Shown here in pieces: positions 1 to 6,274 of a DNA stretch of 9,082 nt. Position numbers and translations under genes: made by a program. Numbering within the stretch: position 1 is the first letter of the stretch; every line of letters begins with the position of its first letter. The notes under the pieces were generated by a model that did no database searches, was not told where the DNA came from, and saw only the letters and a list, made by a program, of their open reading frames with translations. This DNA comes from an uncultured Prevotella sp. (GTDB lineage Bacteria; Bacteroidota; Bacteroidia; Bacteroidales; Bacteroidaceae). The stretch is taken from positions 1-9,082 of the forward strand of contig CALGHW010000317.1 in assembly GCA_937916075.1 (NCBI GenBank), given 5' to 3'.

Positions 1-2
1 AT

Positions 3-1340
3 GTCCGACGCGTTTCGCTCGTCGAGCATCATGATGTGGTCGTTCTTGGTCTTCATCGTGTTCACCCATTGGTCATAGCTCATCTCCAGGTGGCGGCGTA
101 TCTCCTCGCCCGTCATGCGCAGCACGCACAGTTGGTTTTCGTAGCGGTACAGCTTAAACATGTCGCTCATATAGATAGGCCCTTTGTTGACTGTGATGTC
201 AAACGACAGCGGGGCGTTGAACGAGATGTCGGCGTGGGTGATGGCCAGCTGCAGGTTGTGGATGAGGTCGGTGAAGGCGGCGCTCCCGAAGAAGCAGTCG
301 CGTGTGCGGATGGTGCTGCCCATCTCGCCCACTTTGCGGTCCACATACCGCTTCACGTTGTCCATGTCGGCGGCAAACCGCTTCACGTATTCCTGGTCCA
401 CGGGCTCGGCGGTGATGTCGCGCACCTCGCCGCTCACCTTCTTGCCTATTACCCGTCCGTCCTTCAGTGTCACCTCAATCCGGGCGTCGGCCACGTTGAC
501 CGCGTTGCACGACGGGTCGAGGCAGAGCACCTCCTGTCCGGCGTTGTTCTTTTCCACGGCCTTGCGCGCCCGGTGGTCATGTCCGAAGAAGATGATGTCG
601 AATCCGTCCACCTCCTTGGCCGTCTTCTCGGTGGCGTCCTCATTATAGTGGAGGGTGCTGATGCCCCCGTTCCATCCGCTGTGGAAGAGTCCCACGATGA
701 TGTCGGGCCGCTCGTGCTCCTTCAGGTAGGCCACCCATTGCCGGGCCGACTCGTCGATGGGGTCAAAGTGGAGTCCGCTCCACAGCGGTTCGCCCAGCCA
801 GCAGGGGATGGCCGGTGTGAGCATGCCGAGCACAGCCACCCTGACTCCCTCGCGCTCCAGGATGGTGTAGGGCTTGACATAGGGCTTCCCGCTCTTGTTG
901 TCGATGATGTTGGCGCCCAGCATGGGACAGTTGAGCTCCCCGATCCACTTGTCGTAGACGGCGTGTCCCGTCTCCACGTCATGATTGCCGAAGGTGGCGG
1001 CATCGTAGTGCATGTAGTTCATCACTTTCGAGACGATGTTGCTGTCGTCCTTGGCCACATAGTTGGTGTAATAACAGGTGGGTTGTCCTTGCAGGATGTC
1101 GCCGTTGTCGAGCAGAATCACATTCTGGTGATACTCCTCGCGCAACTTGTTGACATACGAGCTGACTCTGGCCAGCGAGCCCCTCAGCGCTTTGCGCTCC
1201 ACGAAGTCGTAGGGGAAAAAACATCCGTGCACGTCGCTGGTCTCGATGATTCTCAGTGTTACCGTCTTGGTGTCCTGTGCCATAGCTTTGCTGATAGTCG
1301 CCATGCTGAGCAGGGCGGTGAATAATATTTTGCCGTTCAT
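3..1340 (-). CDS. Periplasmic 5'-nucleotidase / 2',3'-cyclic-nucleotide phosphodiesterase family protein (UshA/CpdB-like), 3' end missing
   Basis: The first 446 residues are visible; the gene runs off the left edge. The start MNGKILFTALLSMATISKAMAQ reads as a signal peptide cut after AMA (residue 21), so the enzyme is exported. A calcineurin-like metallophosphoesterase domain follows with all metal-site motifs: D36-x-H38 (SDVHG), N79-G-D81 (DNGDILQG), G118-N-H-D121, H220 (FHSG) and G253-H-D-H256. From about residue 336 the 5'-nucleotidase C-terminal domain begins, which carries the substrate-binding part, and the MTGEEI segment near the edge is typical of it. Members of this family hydrolyse nucleotides or 2',3'-cyclic nucleotides to nucleosides and phosphate. 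Which substrate is preferred cannot be read from the sequence. Family members are usually 500-600 residues, so perhaps 100 are missing. The start at 1340 lies downstream of a good promoter. The gene is transcribed divergently from the GH2 gene. Confidence 0.9.
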   Translation of the reverse strand, partial: MNGKILFTALLSMATISKAMAQDTKTVTLRIIETSDVHGCFFPYDFVERKALRGSLARVSSYVNKLREEYHQNVILLDNGDILQGQPTCYYTNYVAKDDSNIVSKVMNYMHYDAATFGNHDVETGHAVYDKWIGELNCPMLGANIIDNKSGKPYVKPYTILEREGVRVAVLGMLTPAIPCWLGEPLWSGLHFDPIDESARQWVAYLKEHERPDIIVGLFHSGWNGGISTLHYNEDATEKTAKEVDGFDIIFFGHDHRARKAVEKNNAGQEVLCLDPSCNAVNVADARIEVTLKDGRVIGKKVSGEVRDITAEPVDQEYVKRFAADMDNVKRYVDRKVGEMGSTIRTRDCFFGSAAFTDLIHNLQLAITHADISFNAPLSFDITVNKGPIYMSDMFKLYRYENQLCVLRMTGEEIRRHLEMSYDQWVNTMKTKNDHIMMLDERNASD

Positions 1341-1382
1341 GGTCGTTGATTTGTAATTCTTAATATTACGGTGTGTGTGTGG

Positions 1383-1416
1383 ACGGAGGGGCGGGCAGGG
1401 ATACCTGTCCCTCCGT
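1383..1416 (-). repeat. Hairpin in the leader of the nucleotidase mRNA
   Basis: ACGGAGGG (1383-1390) and CCCTCCGT (1409-1416) form a perfect 8-bp inverted repeat. Inside it, CAGG/CCTG (1396-1399 and 1404-1407) can pair around a 4-base loop. It lies between the predicted transcription start and the ATG, about 42 nt before the start codon, so it would be in the 5' leader RNA. It has no U-tract and does not look like a terminator. It may affect mRNA stability or translation; that is inference. Confidence 0.4.
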
Positions 1417-1426
1417 TACCAAGGTG

Positions 1427-1457
1427 CAAAATTAGCAATAACTCGTGATACCTGCAA
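1427..1457 (-). promoter_or_regulatory. Bacteroidetes-type promoter of the nucleotidase gene
   Basis: Read on the minus strand, a TTG (1457-1455) is followed after 20 bp by TAATTTTG (1434-1427), which matches the Bacteroidetes -33/-7 consensus TTG-N19-21-TAnnTTTG. Transcription would start a few bases beyond the -7 box. This gives a leader of roughly 80 nt before the ATG at 1340. Confidence 0.7.
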
Positions 1458-1578
1458 TTAAATCCCGAAGATTTAATAAACTTTGGGCGAGTCGGGCGCG
1501 GTCCCCTCTTTGGGGCAGTCTGCCCGCGTCGTTCCTTCTTCACAACTCCAAACTATCTCAAAAATCCATAGCAAATAT

Positions 1579-1598
1579 GCTCAAGTTATTTCTTGAGC
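1579..1598. repeat. Small perfect inverted repeat
   Basis: GCTCAAG (1579-1585) and CTTGAGC (1592-1598) are perfect complements around a TTATTT loop. It stands 25 bp from the large palindrome in the same intergenic region. It could be a protein-binding dyad or chance; there is nothing to decide which. Confidence 0.35.
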
Positions 1599-1623
1599 TT
1601 TACTAAGCAGACAAATTGCGCCA

Positions 1624-1679
1624 AATTTCTATATTTCACATCGTGAAACGAATATTTCACGATGTGAAATATAGAAATT
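1624..1679. repeat. Perfect 25-bp inverted repeat made of two TTTCAC-N3-GTGAAA dyads
   Basis: The arms 1624-1648 and 1655-1679 are exact reverse complements, separated by the 6-base spacer CGAATA. Each arm also contains its own dyad, TTTCACatcGTGAAA (1634-1648) on the left and TTTCACgatGTGAAA (1655-1669) on the right, so symmetry exists at two levels. The element sits upstream of both divergent promoters, about 170 bp from each -7 box, so neither transcript should contain it. A double operator, a cruciform-forming element or a dispersed intergenic repeat would all fit. The symmetry is certain; the function is unknown. Confidence 0.8.
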
Positions 1680-1844
1680 CAGCCTGTTTTCAATCGCTTT
1701 TTGGCGTGATTCCTGTTGATTGTCAGGGCGTTATGCGGGATTGATGGCACATGGCGCTGAAAAAGCCTTGTTGAGGCGGTAAAATGTAGCAAAGGTTTGC
1801 GCTTTTTTCTCTCGCTTCTCGGGTGATAATTGAGAAAAAATGCC

Positions 1845-1852
1845 TAAATTTG
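1845..1852 (+). promoter_or_regulatory. Probable -7 box of the GH2 gene promoter
   Basis: TAAATTTG matches TAnnTTTG and lies 48 bp before the chosen ATG at 1901. No TTG is present at the usual 19-21 bp upstream, so only half of the consensus is met. The box helps to decide the start: an in-frame ATG at 1823 lies upstream of it and would not be on the transcript. Confidence 0.5.
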
Positions 1853-1900
1853 CGCACAGATAAATCATTTAAACGAAAAATAACAAAATCTACTAAACTC

Positions 1901-4324
1901 ATGCATTTAAAAAGAAAATCAACACTGCTGTTGCTGGCCCTTGCCGCATTGGCGCCCCAGGCCGCCTTAGGCCAGGCCCGACTGGACAGTCTTGTCAATT
2001 TCGACTGGCGCTTCCATGCCGGTGACATCCACGGAGCTGAGGCCGCCACCTTCGATGACGGCGGATGGCAGACGGTGGACGTCCCCCATGACTTCCAGAT
2101 ATCACAGCCCTGGGTGGCCCCAGGCAAGGATGAGAAGGCCGACAACAGCGACGCTGCCAGCAACGTGCGCAGCCGCCTCAGTGCCCGCGGATTCAAGGAG
2201 ATGGGCATCGGCTGGTATCGCAAGACCTTTACCCCCGACGCCGCATGGAAGGGCAAGCGCGTGGTAATCGACTTTGAGGGCATCATGCTCGTGGGTGATG
2301 TCTATCTCAACGGACAGCGCATCGGCGGCACCGACTATGGCTACCTGGGCTTTGACGCCGACATATCCAAATTGCTCCGTTACGGGCAGCCCAACGTCAT
2401 TGCCGTCAAGGCCAACACGCAGGAGCCGGGCAACTCCCGTTGGTATACAGGCGGCGGCCTCTTCCGCGACGTGCGTTTCATCGTGACCGACCGGCAGCAG
2501 TATTTCACCCGCCATCCGCTCTATATCACGACTCCCGTGGTAGGCACCGACCGATCTGCCGTGCGGATTCAGGCTGAGATGGCTTGCTACCTGAAGGTGA
2601 GCGACCTGAAGGTCAAGGTGCGCATTGCCGACGCGGCCGGCAAGACGGTATACGACCAGACACGCACCATCCCCTTCAACCGAGGACAGAAGGTCAACGA
2701 GTATCTCGTGGACTCCGTCACACTCGACCGCCCCAACCTGTGGAGCTGCGAGTCACCTTATTTATATACAGCCGAGGTGTCGCTCCTGCGTCCGGACGGC
2801 AGCGTGGCCGACTGTGTGAGCGAGCATTTCGGCGTGCGCAAGCTGGAGTTCTCACCGGAGTTTGGACTGAAGCTCAACGGCAAGAAGGTGCTCCTCATGG
2901 GCAACGCCAATCACCATACCCTCGGCGCCCTTGGCGCGGCCGCCTATCCGCGGGCCATCGAGAAGCGCATCCAGTTGCTCAAGCAGTTTGGCTTCAACCA
3001 TATACGCACCTCGCACAATCCCTACAGCCAGTCGCTGCTCGACCTCTGTGACAAGTATGGCATCCTCGTGGTCGACGAGCTTTACGACAAGTGGCTCACC
3101 AAGTTTGCCGGCGGCCGCACGGAATGGACCTCCCTGTGGCAACATGATGTGCCCGAGTTTGTGCGCCGCGACCGCAACCATCCCTCCGTGGTGATGTGGA
3201 GCTTAGGCAACGAGTTGCAGACCTACTGGGACCTGCCTTTCGCTGACTGGGGCGTCACACCCTACCGCCTGCAGAAGACCCTCCTGCGCCGCTATGACCA
3301 GACGCGCCCCGTCACCGTGGCCATGCATCCCCGTGGCCGCAACCTCAAGACCGACTCGCTGCCCGCTCCCCTGGTGCTGGAGACCGATGTGGCCTCCTAC
3401 AACTACCGCTATATGTATTTCCCCGGCGACAGTCGCCGCTACCCCTGGATGATGTTTTACCAGAGCGAGGCCAACACCGCCATGATGGGGCCCAACTTCT
3501 TCGAGATGAACCGTGACAAGGTGCTCGGACTGGCTTACTGGGGCATGATTGACTATCTGGGCGAGTCAAACGGATGGCCCGCCAAGGGCTGGACGCAGGG
3601 AGCCTTCGACATCTCGCTCGAGCCCAAGCCGATAGCCTATCTGCTCAAGTCGATGTTTCGTCCCGACGAGCCCACTGTGCATATCGGCATCGTGGACAGC
3701 AAGGACAACACCGTGTGGAACGACGTCAAGGTGGGCACCGACCGCATGACCGACCACTGGAACCGCAAGCCCGGTTGCACCCTCTCGCTTTATACCTACA
3801 CCAATGCCGACGAGGTGGAGCTGATAGTCAACGGCAAGAGTCTGGGCCGCAAAATCAACGACCCCCGCAACGCCCGTACCCGCGACAAGCTCAAGTGGGA
3901 CGGCGTGAAGTATGAGCCCGGCTACATAGAGGCCGTGGGCTATACGGACGGCAAGGCCGTGGCCCGCCACAGGATCGAGACCACCGGTGAGGCCACAGCC
4001 TTGAAGGCCGAGACCGACAACGCCCTGTGGAAGGCCGACGGCATCGACCTGCAGCACGTGCGCATCGTGGCCGCCGACAAGAAAGGCCGCCGGGTGCAGA
4101 CAGCCCGGGGCGAGGTGAGCTTCCGGGTGGACGGACCGGCCCGCATCGTGGGTGTCATCAATGGCGACATGACCAGCGACGAGCTTTCCGTGGGTTCGCA
4201 GCGGGCACTCTATAACGGTACCTGTACCGTGATACTCCGCTCAGACCGCAAACCTGGCAAGGTGACGCTCACCGCCACTTGCGACGGCCTGAAGACGGTA
4301 AAAACCGTGATGCAGACCCGATAA
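1901..4324 (+). CDS. Secreted glycoside hydrolase family 2 enzyme, beta-galactosidase-like
   Basis: The protein has 807 residues from the ATG at 1901. This start is chosen because it opens a clean signal peptide (MHLKRKSTLLLLALAALAPQ, cut near residue 24). There is no lipobox cysteine, so it is probably a soluble periplasmic enzyme. Domains in order are: a GH2 sugar-binding jelly roll (about 30-215), an Ig-like domain (220-320), a TIM-barrel catalytic domain (320-600), and C-terminal beta domains from about 603 (VWNDVKVGTD onward) that resemble DUF4982 plus a final Ig-like module. The barrel shows H372-N-P-Y-S, the acid/base E438 in WSLGNE, and a likely nucleophile E523 in FYQSEANT, followed by YWGMIDYLGE. 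GH2 enzymes remove terminal beta-linked sugars with retention of configuration. Beta-galactosidase is the best guess from this layout, but beta-glucuronidase or another GH2 activity is not excluded. No susC/susD or regulator is adjacent, so it looks like a single-gene unit. Confidence 0.88.
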   Translation: MHLKRKSTLLLLALAALAPQAALGQARLDSLVNFDWRFHAGDIHGAEAATFDDGGWQTVDVPHDFQISQPWVAPGKDEKADNSDAASNVRSRLSARGFKEMGIGWYRKTFTPDAAWKGKRVVIDFEGIMLVGDVYLNGQRIGGTDYGYLGFDADISKLLRYGQPNVIAVKANTQEPGNSRWYTGGGLFRDVRFIVTDRQQYFTRHPLYITTPVVGTDRSAVRIQAEMACYLKVSDLKVKVRIADAAGKTVYDQTRTIPFNRGQKVNEYLVDSVTLDRPNLWSCESPYLYTAEVSLLRPDGSVADCVSEHFGVRKLEFSPEFGLKLNGKKVLLMGNANHHTLGALGAAAYPRAIEKRIQLLKQFGFNHIRTSHNPYSQSLLDLCDKYGILVVDELYDKWLTKFAGGRTEWTSLWQHDVPEFVRRDRNHPSVVMWSLGNELQTYWDLPFADWGVTPYRLQKTLLRRYDQTRPVTVAMHPRGRNLKTDSLPAPLVLETDVASYNYRYMYFPGDSRRYPWMMFYQSEANTAMMGPNFFEMNRDKVLGLAYWGMIDYLGESNGWPAKGWTQGAFDISLEPKPIAYLLKSMFRPDEPTVHIGIVDSKDNTVWNDVKVGTDRMTDHWNRKPGCTLSLYTYTNADEVELIVNGKSLGRKINDPRNARTRDKLKWDGVKYEPGYIEAVGYTDGKAVARHRIETTGEATALKAETDNALWKADGIDLQHVRIVAADKKGRRVQTARGEVSFRVDGPARIVGVINGDMTSDELSVGSQRALYNGTCTVILRSDRKPGKVTLTATCDGLKTVKTVMQTR

Positions 4325-4407
4325 ATTCCTGGCGACTGGCGCGCCAGACTTCACACGAAAAAGACTCCATGTCTTCATATAAAAAAGGTAAAAAAAAAGA
4401 TTGTTTG
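4325..4407. other. Spacer after the GH2 gene with a small palindrome
   Basis: CTGGCG (4329-4334) can pair with CGCCAG (4342-4347) just after the GH2 stop. The same stretch contains the perfect 12-bp palindrome CTGGCGCGCCAG (4336-4347). AAGAC/GTCTT (4361-4365 and 4371-4375) is a second weak stem followed by A-rich sequence. None has a U-tract, so none is called a terminator. No gene is seen. Confidence 0.4.
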
Positions 4408-4468
4408 GGAGGGGGCCATGGACCGTTGCTTTCAACTGCGGCAACATTCCTTGTGGCTCCCTCCTTTT
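4408..4468 (+). terminator. Probable intrinsic terminator of the GH2 gene
   Basis: GGAGGGGGCCA (4408-4418) pairs with TGGCTCCCTCC (4454-4464) over 11 bp with one G-U wobble, and TTTT follows at once. GTTGC (4425-4429) and GCAAC (4441-4445) can form an inner stem. It lies 84 bp beyond the GH2 stop and 70 bp ahead of the next promoter. The loop is long and the T-run short, so it is a moderate candidate. Confidence 0.5.
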
Positions 4469-4537
4469 GCATTTCCGCCACTGGGGCATCCCTCCTTGTC
4501 CCGTCTAAAATATTTCTAAAGAATTGTCGAACAAATG

Positions 4538-4569
4538 TTTGGAAAAAACATACTTTTTTTATACTTTTG
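4538..4569 (+). promoter_or_regulatory. Strong Bacteroidetes-type promoter of the sugar transferase gene
   Basis: TTTG (4538-4541) is followed after exactly 20 bp by TACTTTTG (4562-4569), a full match to the Bacteroidetes consensus. Transcription would start in the mid-4570s. This rules out the in-frame ATG at 4524 and leaves a leader of about 140 nt before the ATG at 4716. Confidence 0.75.
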
Positions 4570-4578
4570 CAACGTATT

Positions 4579-4623
4579 ATGACAAAAAGGGCCTGTCGGC
4601 ATTATTCAAGACAGATTTTGTAA
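4579..4623 (+). CDS. Possible 14-codon leader ORF
   Basis: An ATG at 4579, only a few bases beyond the predicted transcription start, opens MTKRACRHYSRQIL and ends in TAA at 4621-4623. A perfect 6-bp hairpin begins at the very next base. It could be a leader peptide that couples translation to the structure behind it, or a chance ORF. No ribosome binding site is visible, although this is normal for Bacteroidetes. The composition is basic and gives no clue to a sensed amino acid. Confidence 0.2.
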   Translation: MTKRACRHYSRQIL

Positions 4624-4639
4624 GGACTGAGCGCAGTCC
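4624..4639 (+). repeat. Leader hairpin upstream of the sugar transferase gene
   Basis: GGACTG (4624-4629) and CAGTCC (4634-4639) pair perfectly around the 4-base loop AGCG. The hairpin lies inside the predicted 5' leader, 76 bp before the ATG at 4716. No U-run follows, so it is not an intrinsic terminator by itself. Confidence 0.45.
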
Positions 4640-4715
4640 AAGAGCATACAAATCGTCAAGACAAAGAATGGTGGGCTCATCTCAGACAATAATTATTTTT
4701 TTAGATAACGAATTT

Positions 4716-6137
4716 ATGCGCCAGTATTCGAAAACAAGTAGCTTGATACGTAATTGGGTCATTGTGCTTGACTTTGTCGTGCTCAATGTCCTGTTCTATA
4801 TATATGTCAATATCGACTGGGTGGCCAACACCCTGATGCACGGGCTCAGTTCCATCAAGTTGTGCATCCTGGCCAATTTGGCGTTTGTCATTGCCCAATA
4901 CTTCTTTTCCACCGTAGTCCACGACCGCCGGGCCACTCCCCAGCAAGTGCTCCGCCAGGTGTCCTCGCTTGTGTTCCTGCAGGGCATCACCACCTACCTC
5001 GTATCGGAGTTTGCCTTGGGCTGTGAGAACCTTCCCTCGCCCGACCTCCGCTTCACGGCCATCTTCACCTTGGCGCTTTATGCCGGCATCTTGATGTCGC
5101 GCTTTGTGGAGCGTACAGCTGTGCAGCGCTACCGCCGTCATGGTCACAACCAGCGCCGCGTGGTGTTCGTAGGGTCTAATCCGTCCATGCTCACCATCTA
5201 TGAATATCTGGTGGGCGACCCCGCCATCGGTTACCACATCAATGGCTATTATGCCAACGAGCCCATGGAAAACTGCCCGGAAGGGTTGCACTATAAAGGC
5301 ACCCTGGATGATGTGACCCAAATCATGGAGAACAGTCTTGAGCCCGGACGGGTGGAGGAACTCTATTGCGGACTGCCCATGAGCGAGCTGGCGTTTATCC
5401 GCAAGCTGATGCGCTATTGCAACAACAACACGATACACTTCTATTATGTGCCGGCCTTTACCGCCGTGTTTGGCCATACGTTCCAGCAGGAGCTGGTGGG
5501 CGAGACGGCCGTGTTTACCAATTACGACGAGCCGCTCATGTTGGCCGGCAACAAGTTTGTCAAGCGTACGTTTGACATCGTGGTCTCCTCGTGCGTGTTG
5601 TTGTGCCTCCTGCCGTTTATTCCCCTCATCGCCCTGGCCATTTACATCCAGAGTCCCGGGCCCATCTTCTTCAAGCAGGCCCGAACAGGCATCAACGGCC
5701 GCAACTTCTATTGTTACAAGTTCCGCTCGATGCATGTCAATAAGGATGCCGACCTGGTGCAGGCCACCAAGAACGACCCGCGCAAGTTTGCCTTTGGCAA
5801 CTTCATGCGCAAGACCAATATCGACGAGCTGCCCCAGTTTTTCAACGTGCTCAAGGGCGACATGAGCATCGTGGGCCCGCGGCCCCATATGCTCCACCAT
5901 ACGGAGGTATACCGTGAGCTGATAGACAAGTATATGGTGCGTCATTTTGTGAAGCCCGGCATCACGGGCTGGGCTCAGGTGACAGGATTCCGTGGCGAGA
6001 CCAAGGAGCTGTGGCAGATGGAGGGACGCGTGCAGCGTGACATCTGGTATATCGAGCACTGGAGCTTCTGGCTCGACTTACTCATCATCTGGAAGACCGC
6101 CAAGCAAGTGATTGTGCCCGACAAGCATGCCTATTAA
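4716..6137 (+). CDS. Undecaprenyl-phosphate sugar-1-phosphate transferase (WcaJ/CpsE-type initiating glycosyltransferase)
   Basis: The 473-residue membrane protein transfers a sugar-1-phosphate, probably glucose-1-phosphate, from a UDP-sugar to undecaprenyl phosphate, the first step of exopolysaccharide, capsule or glycan assembly. Four hydrophobic segments (about 14-31, 45-68, 80-100, 112-130) are followed by a Rossmann-like region starting at RRVVFVGSN (147-155). The catalytic bacterial sugar transferase domain runs from about 283 to the end. Its motifs are KRTFDI (283), SPGPIFFKQ, YKFRSM (334-339), DELPQ (370-374, carrying the key acidic pair), GDMSIVGPRP (381-390) and VKPGITGWAQV (from 412). 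A hydrophobic stretch at about 288-310 is the expected membrane-embedded helix. The ATG at 4716 fits family length; an ATG at 4668 adding 16 residues is possible. No other polysaccharide genes are adjacent, so it is an isolated initiator. The sugar is inferred from the family, not proven. Confidence 0.88.
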   Translation: MRQYSKTSSLIRNWVIVLDFVVLNVLFYIYVNIDWVANTLMHGLSSIKLCILANLAFVIAQYFFSTVVHDRRATPQQVLRQVSSLVFLQGITTYLVSEFALGCENLPSPDLRFTAIFTLALYAGILMSRFVERTAVQRYRRHGHNQRRVVFVGSNPSMLTIYEYLVGDPAIGYHINGYYANEPMENCPEGLHYKGTLDDVTQIMENSLEPGRVEELYCGLPMSELAFIRKLMRYCNNNTIHFYYVPAFTAVFGHTFQQELVGETAVFTNYDEPLMLAGNKFVKRTFDIVVSSCVLLCLLPFIPLIALAIYIQSPGPIFFKQARTGINGRNFYCYKFRSMHVNKDADLVQATKNDPRKFAFGNFMRKTNIDELPQFFNVLKGDMSIVGPRPHMLHHTEVYRELIDKYMVRHFVKPGITGWAQVTGFRGETKELWQMEGRVQRDIWYIEHWSFWLDLLIIWKTAKQVIVPDKHAY

Positions 6138-6168
6138 GGACTTGTGTGGAGCAATCCGGTCAAGACAA

Positions 6169-6238
6169 AGAGAGTGGAAAAGGACCAATGTCCGCCCGGC
6201 TTTTACGCCCTCGGCACATTGGTCCTTTTCCTCTCTCT
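6169..6238. terminator. Large stem-loop between convergent genes, likely bidirectional terminator
   Basis: Positions 6169-6191 and 6216-6238 form a 23-position stem with a single T-T mismatch (6175/6232), closing a 24-base GC-rich loop that can itself pair (CCG 6192-6194 with CGG 6212-6214). The right arm carries CCTTTTCC and a CT-rich end instead of a long T-run. It lies 31 bp after the sugar transferase stop and 36 bp after the stop of the convergent gene, which is the position expected of a shared terminator. Confidence 0.7.
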
Positions 6239-6274
6239 CGCAGTGCTTGCGGAAGAATTCCTGACTTGCGGGTA

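Larger units (their letters stand above)
1458..1844. other. Non-coding core of the divergent intergenic region
   Basis: This stretch separates the two divergent promoters and shows no believable gene. It holds a GC-rich self-complementary patch (CGGGC/GCCCG around CCCC/GGGG and GGGCA/TGCCC, about 1491-1526), a 7-bp hairpin at 1579-1598 and the large nested palindrome at 1624-1679, each near 100-220 bp from one of the promoters. The rest is AT-rich. A minus-strand frame of 68 codons at 1337-1543 reads straight through the nucleotidase promoter and is not considered real. No tRNA or recognised ncRNA was seen. Confidence 0.6.

Noticed and set aside
36..1325. A 429-codon plus-strand frame opposite the nucleotidase gene
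   Set aside because: The minus strand encodes a protein with a signal peptide and every metallophosphoesterase motif. The plus-strand frame is rich in H and V and has no recognisable domain, as expected of an antisense shadow of GC-rich coding DNA.
1337..1543. A 68-codon minus-strand frame just upstream of the nucleotidase
   Set aside because: It crosses the promoter and leader of the nucleotidase, overlaps its start, and is proline/arginine-rich without any domain.
1823..1900. N-terminal extension of the GH2 protein from an ATG at 1823
   Set aside because: It lies upstream of the -7 box at 1845-1852 and would put a lysine-rich stretch in front of a complete signal peptide that begins at 1901.
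1901..4324. GH2 gene as part of a polysaccharide utilisation locus
   Set aside because: No susC/susD-like pair, sensor/regulator or other glycosidase is adjacent, and terminator-like and promoter elements isolate it. A locus beyond the window cannot be excluded.
4336..4347. Perfect 12-bp palindrome CTGGCGCGCCAG as an operator or attachment site
   Set aside because: It is short, sits just after a stop codon with no promoter next to it, and has no second copy or integrase in the window.
4524..4715. Longer start for the sugar transferase at 4524
   Set aside because: The ATG lies upstream of the TTTG/TACTTTTG promoter, and the extra residues have no family character. The start at 4716 leads directly into the first membrane segment.
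4701..6059. A 452-codon minus-strand frame opposite the sugar transferase
   Set aside because: The plus strand carries all motifs of the bacterial sugar transferase family; the antisense frame has none.
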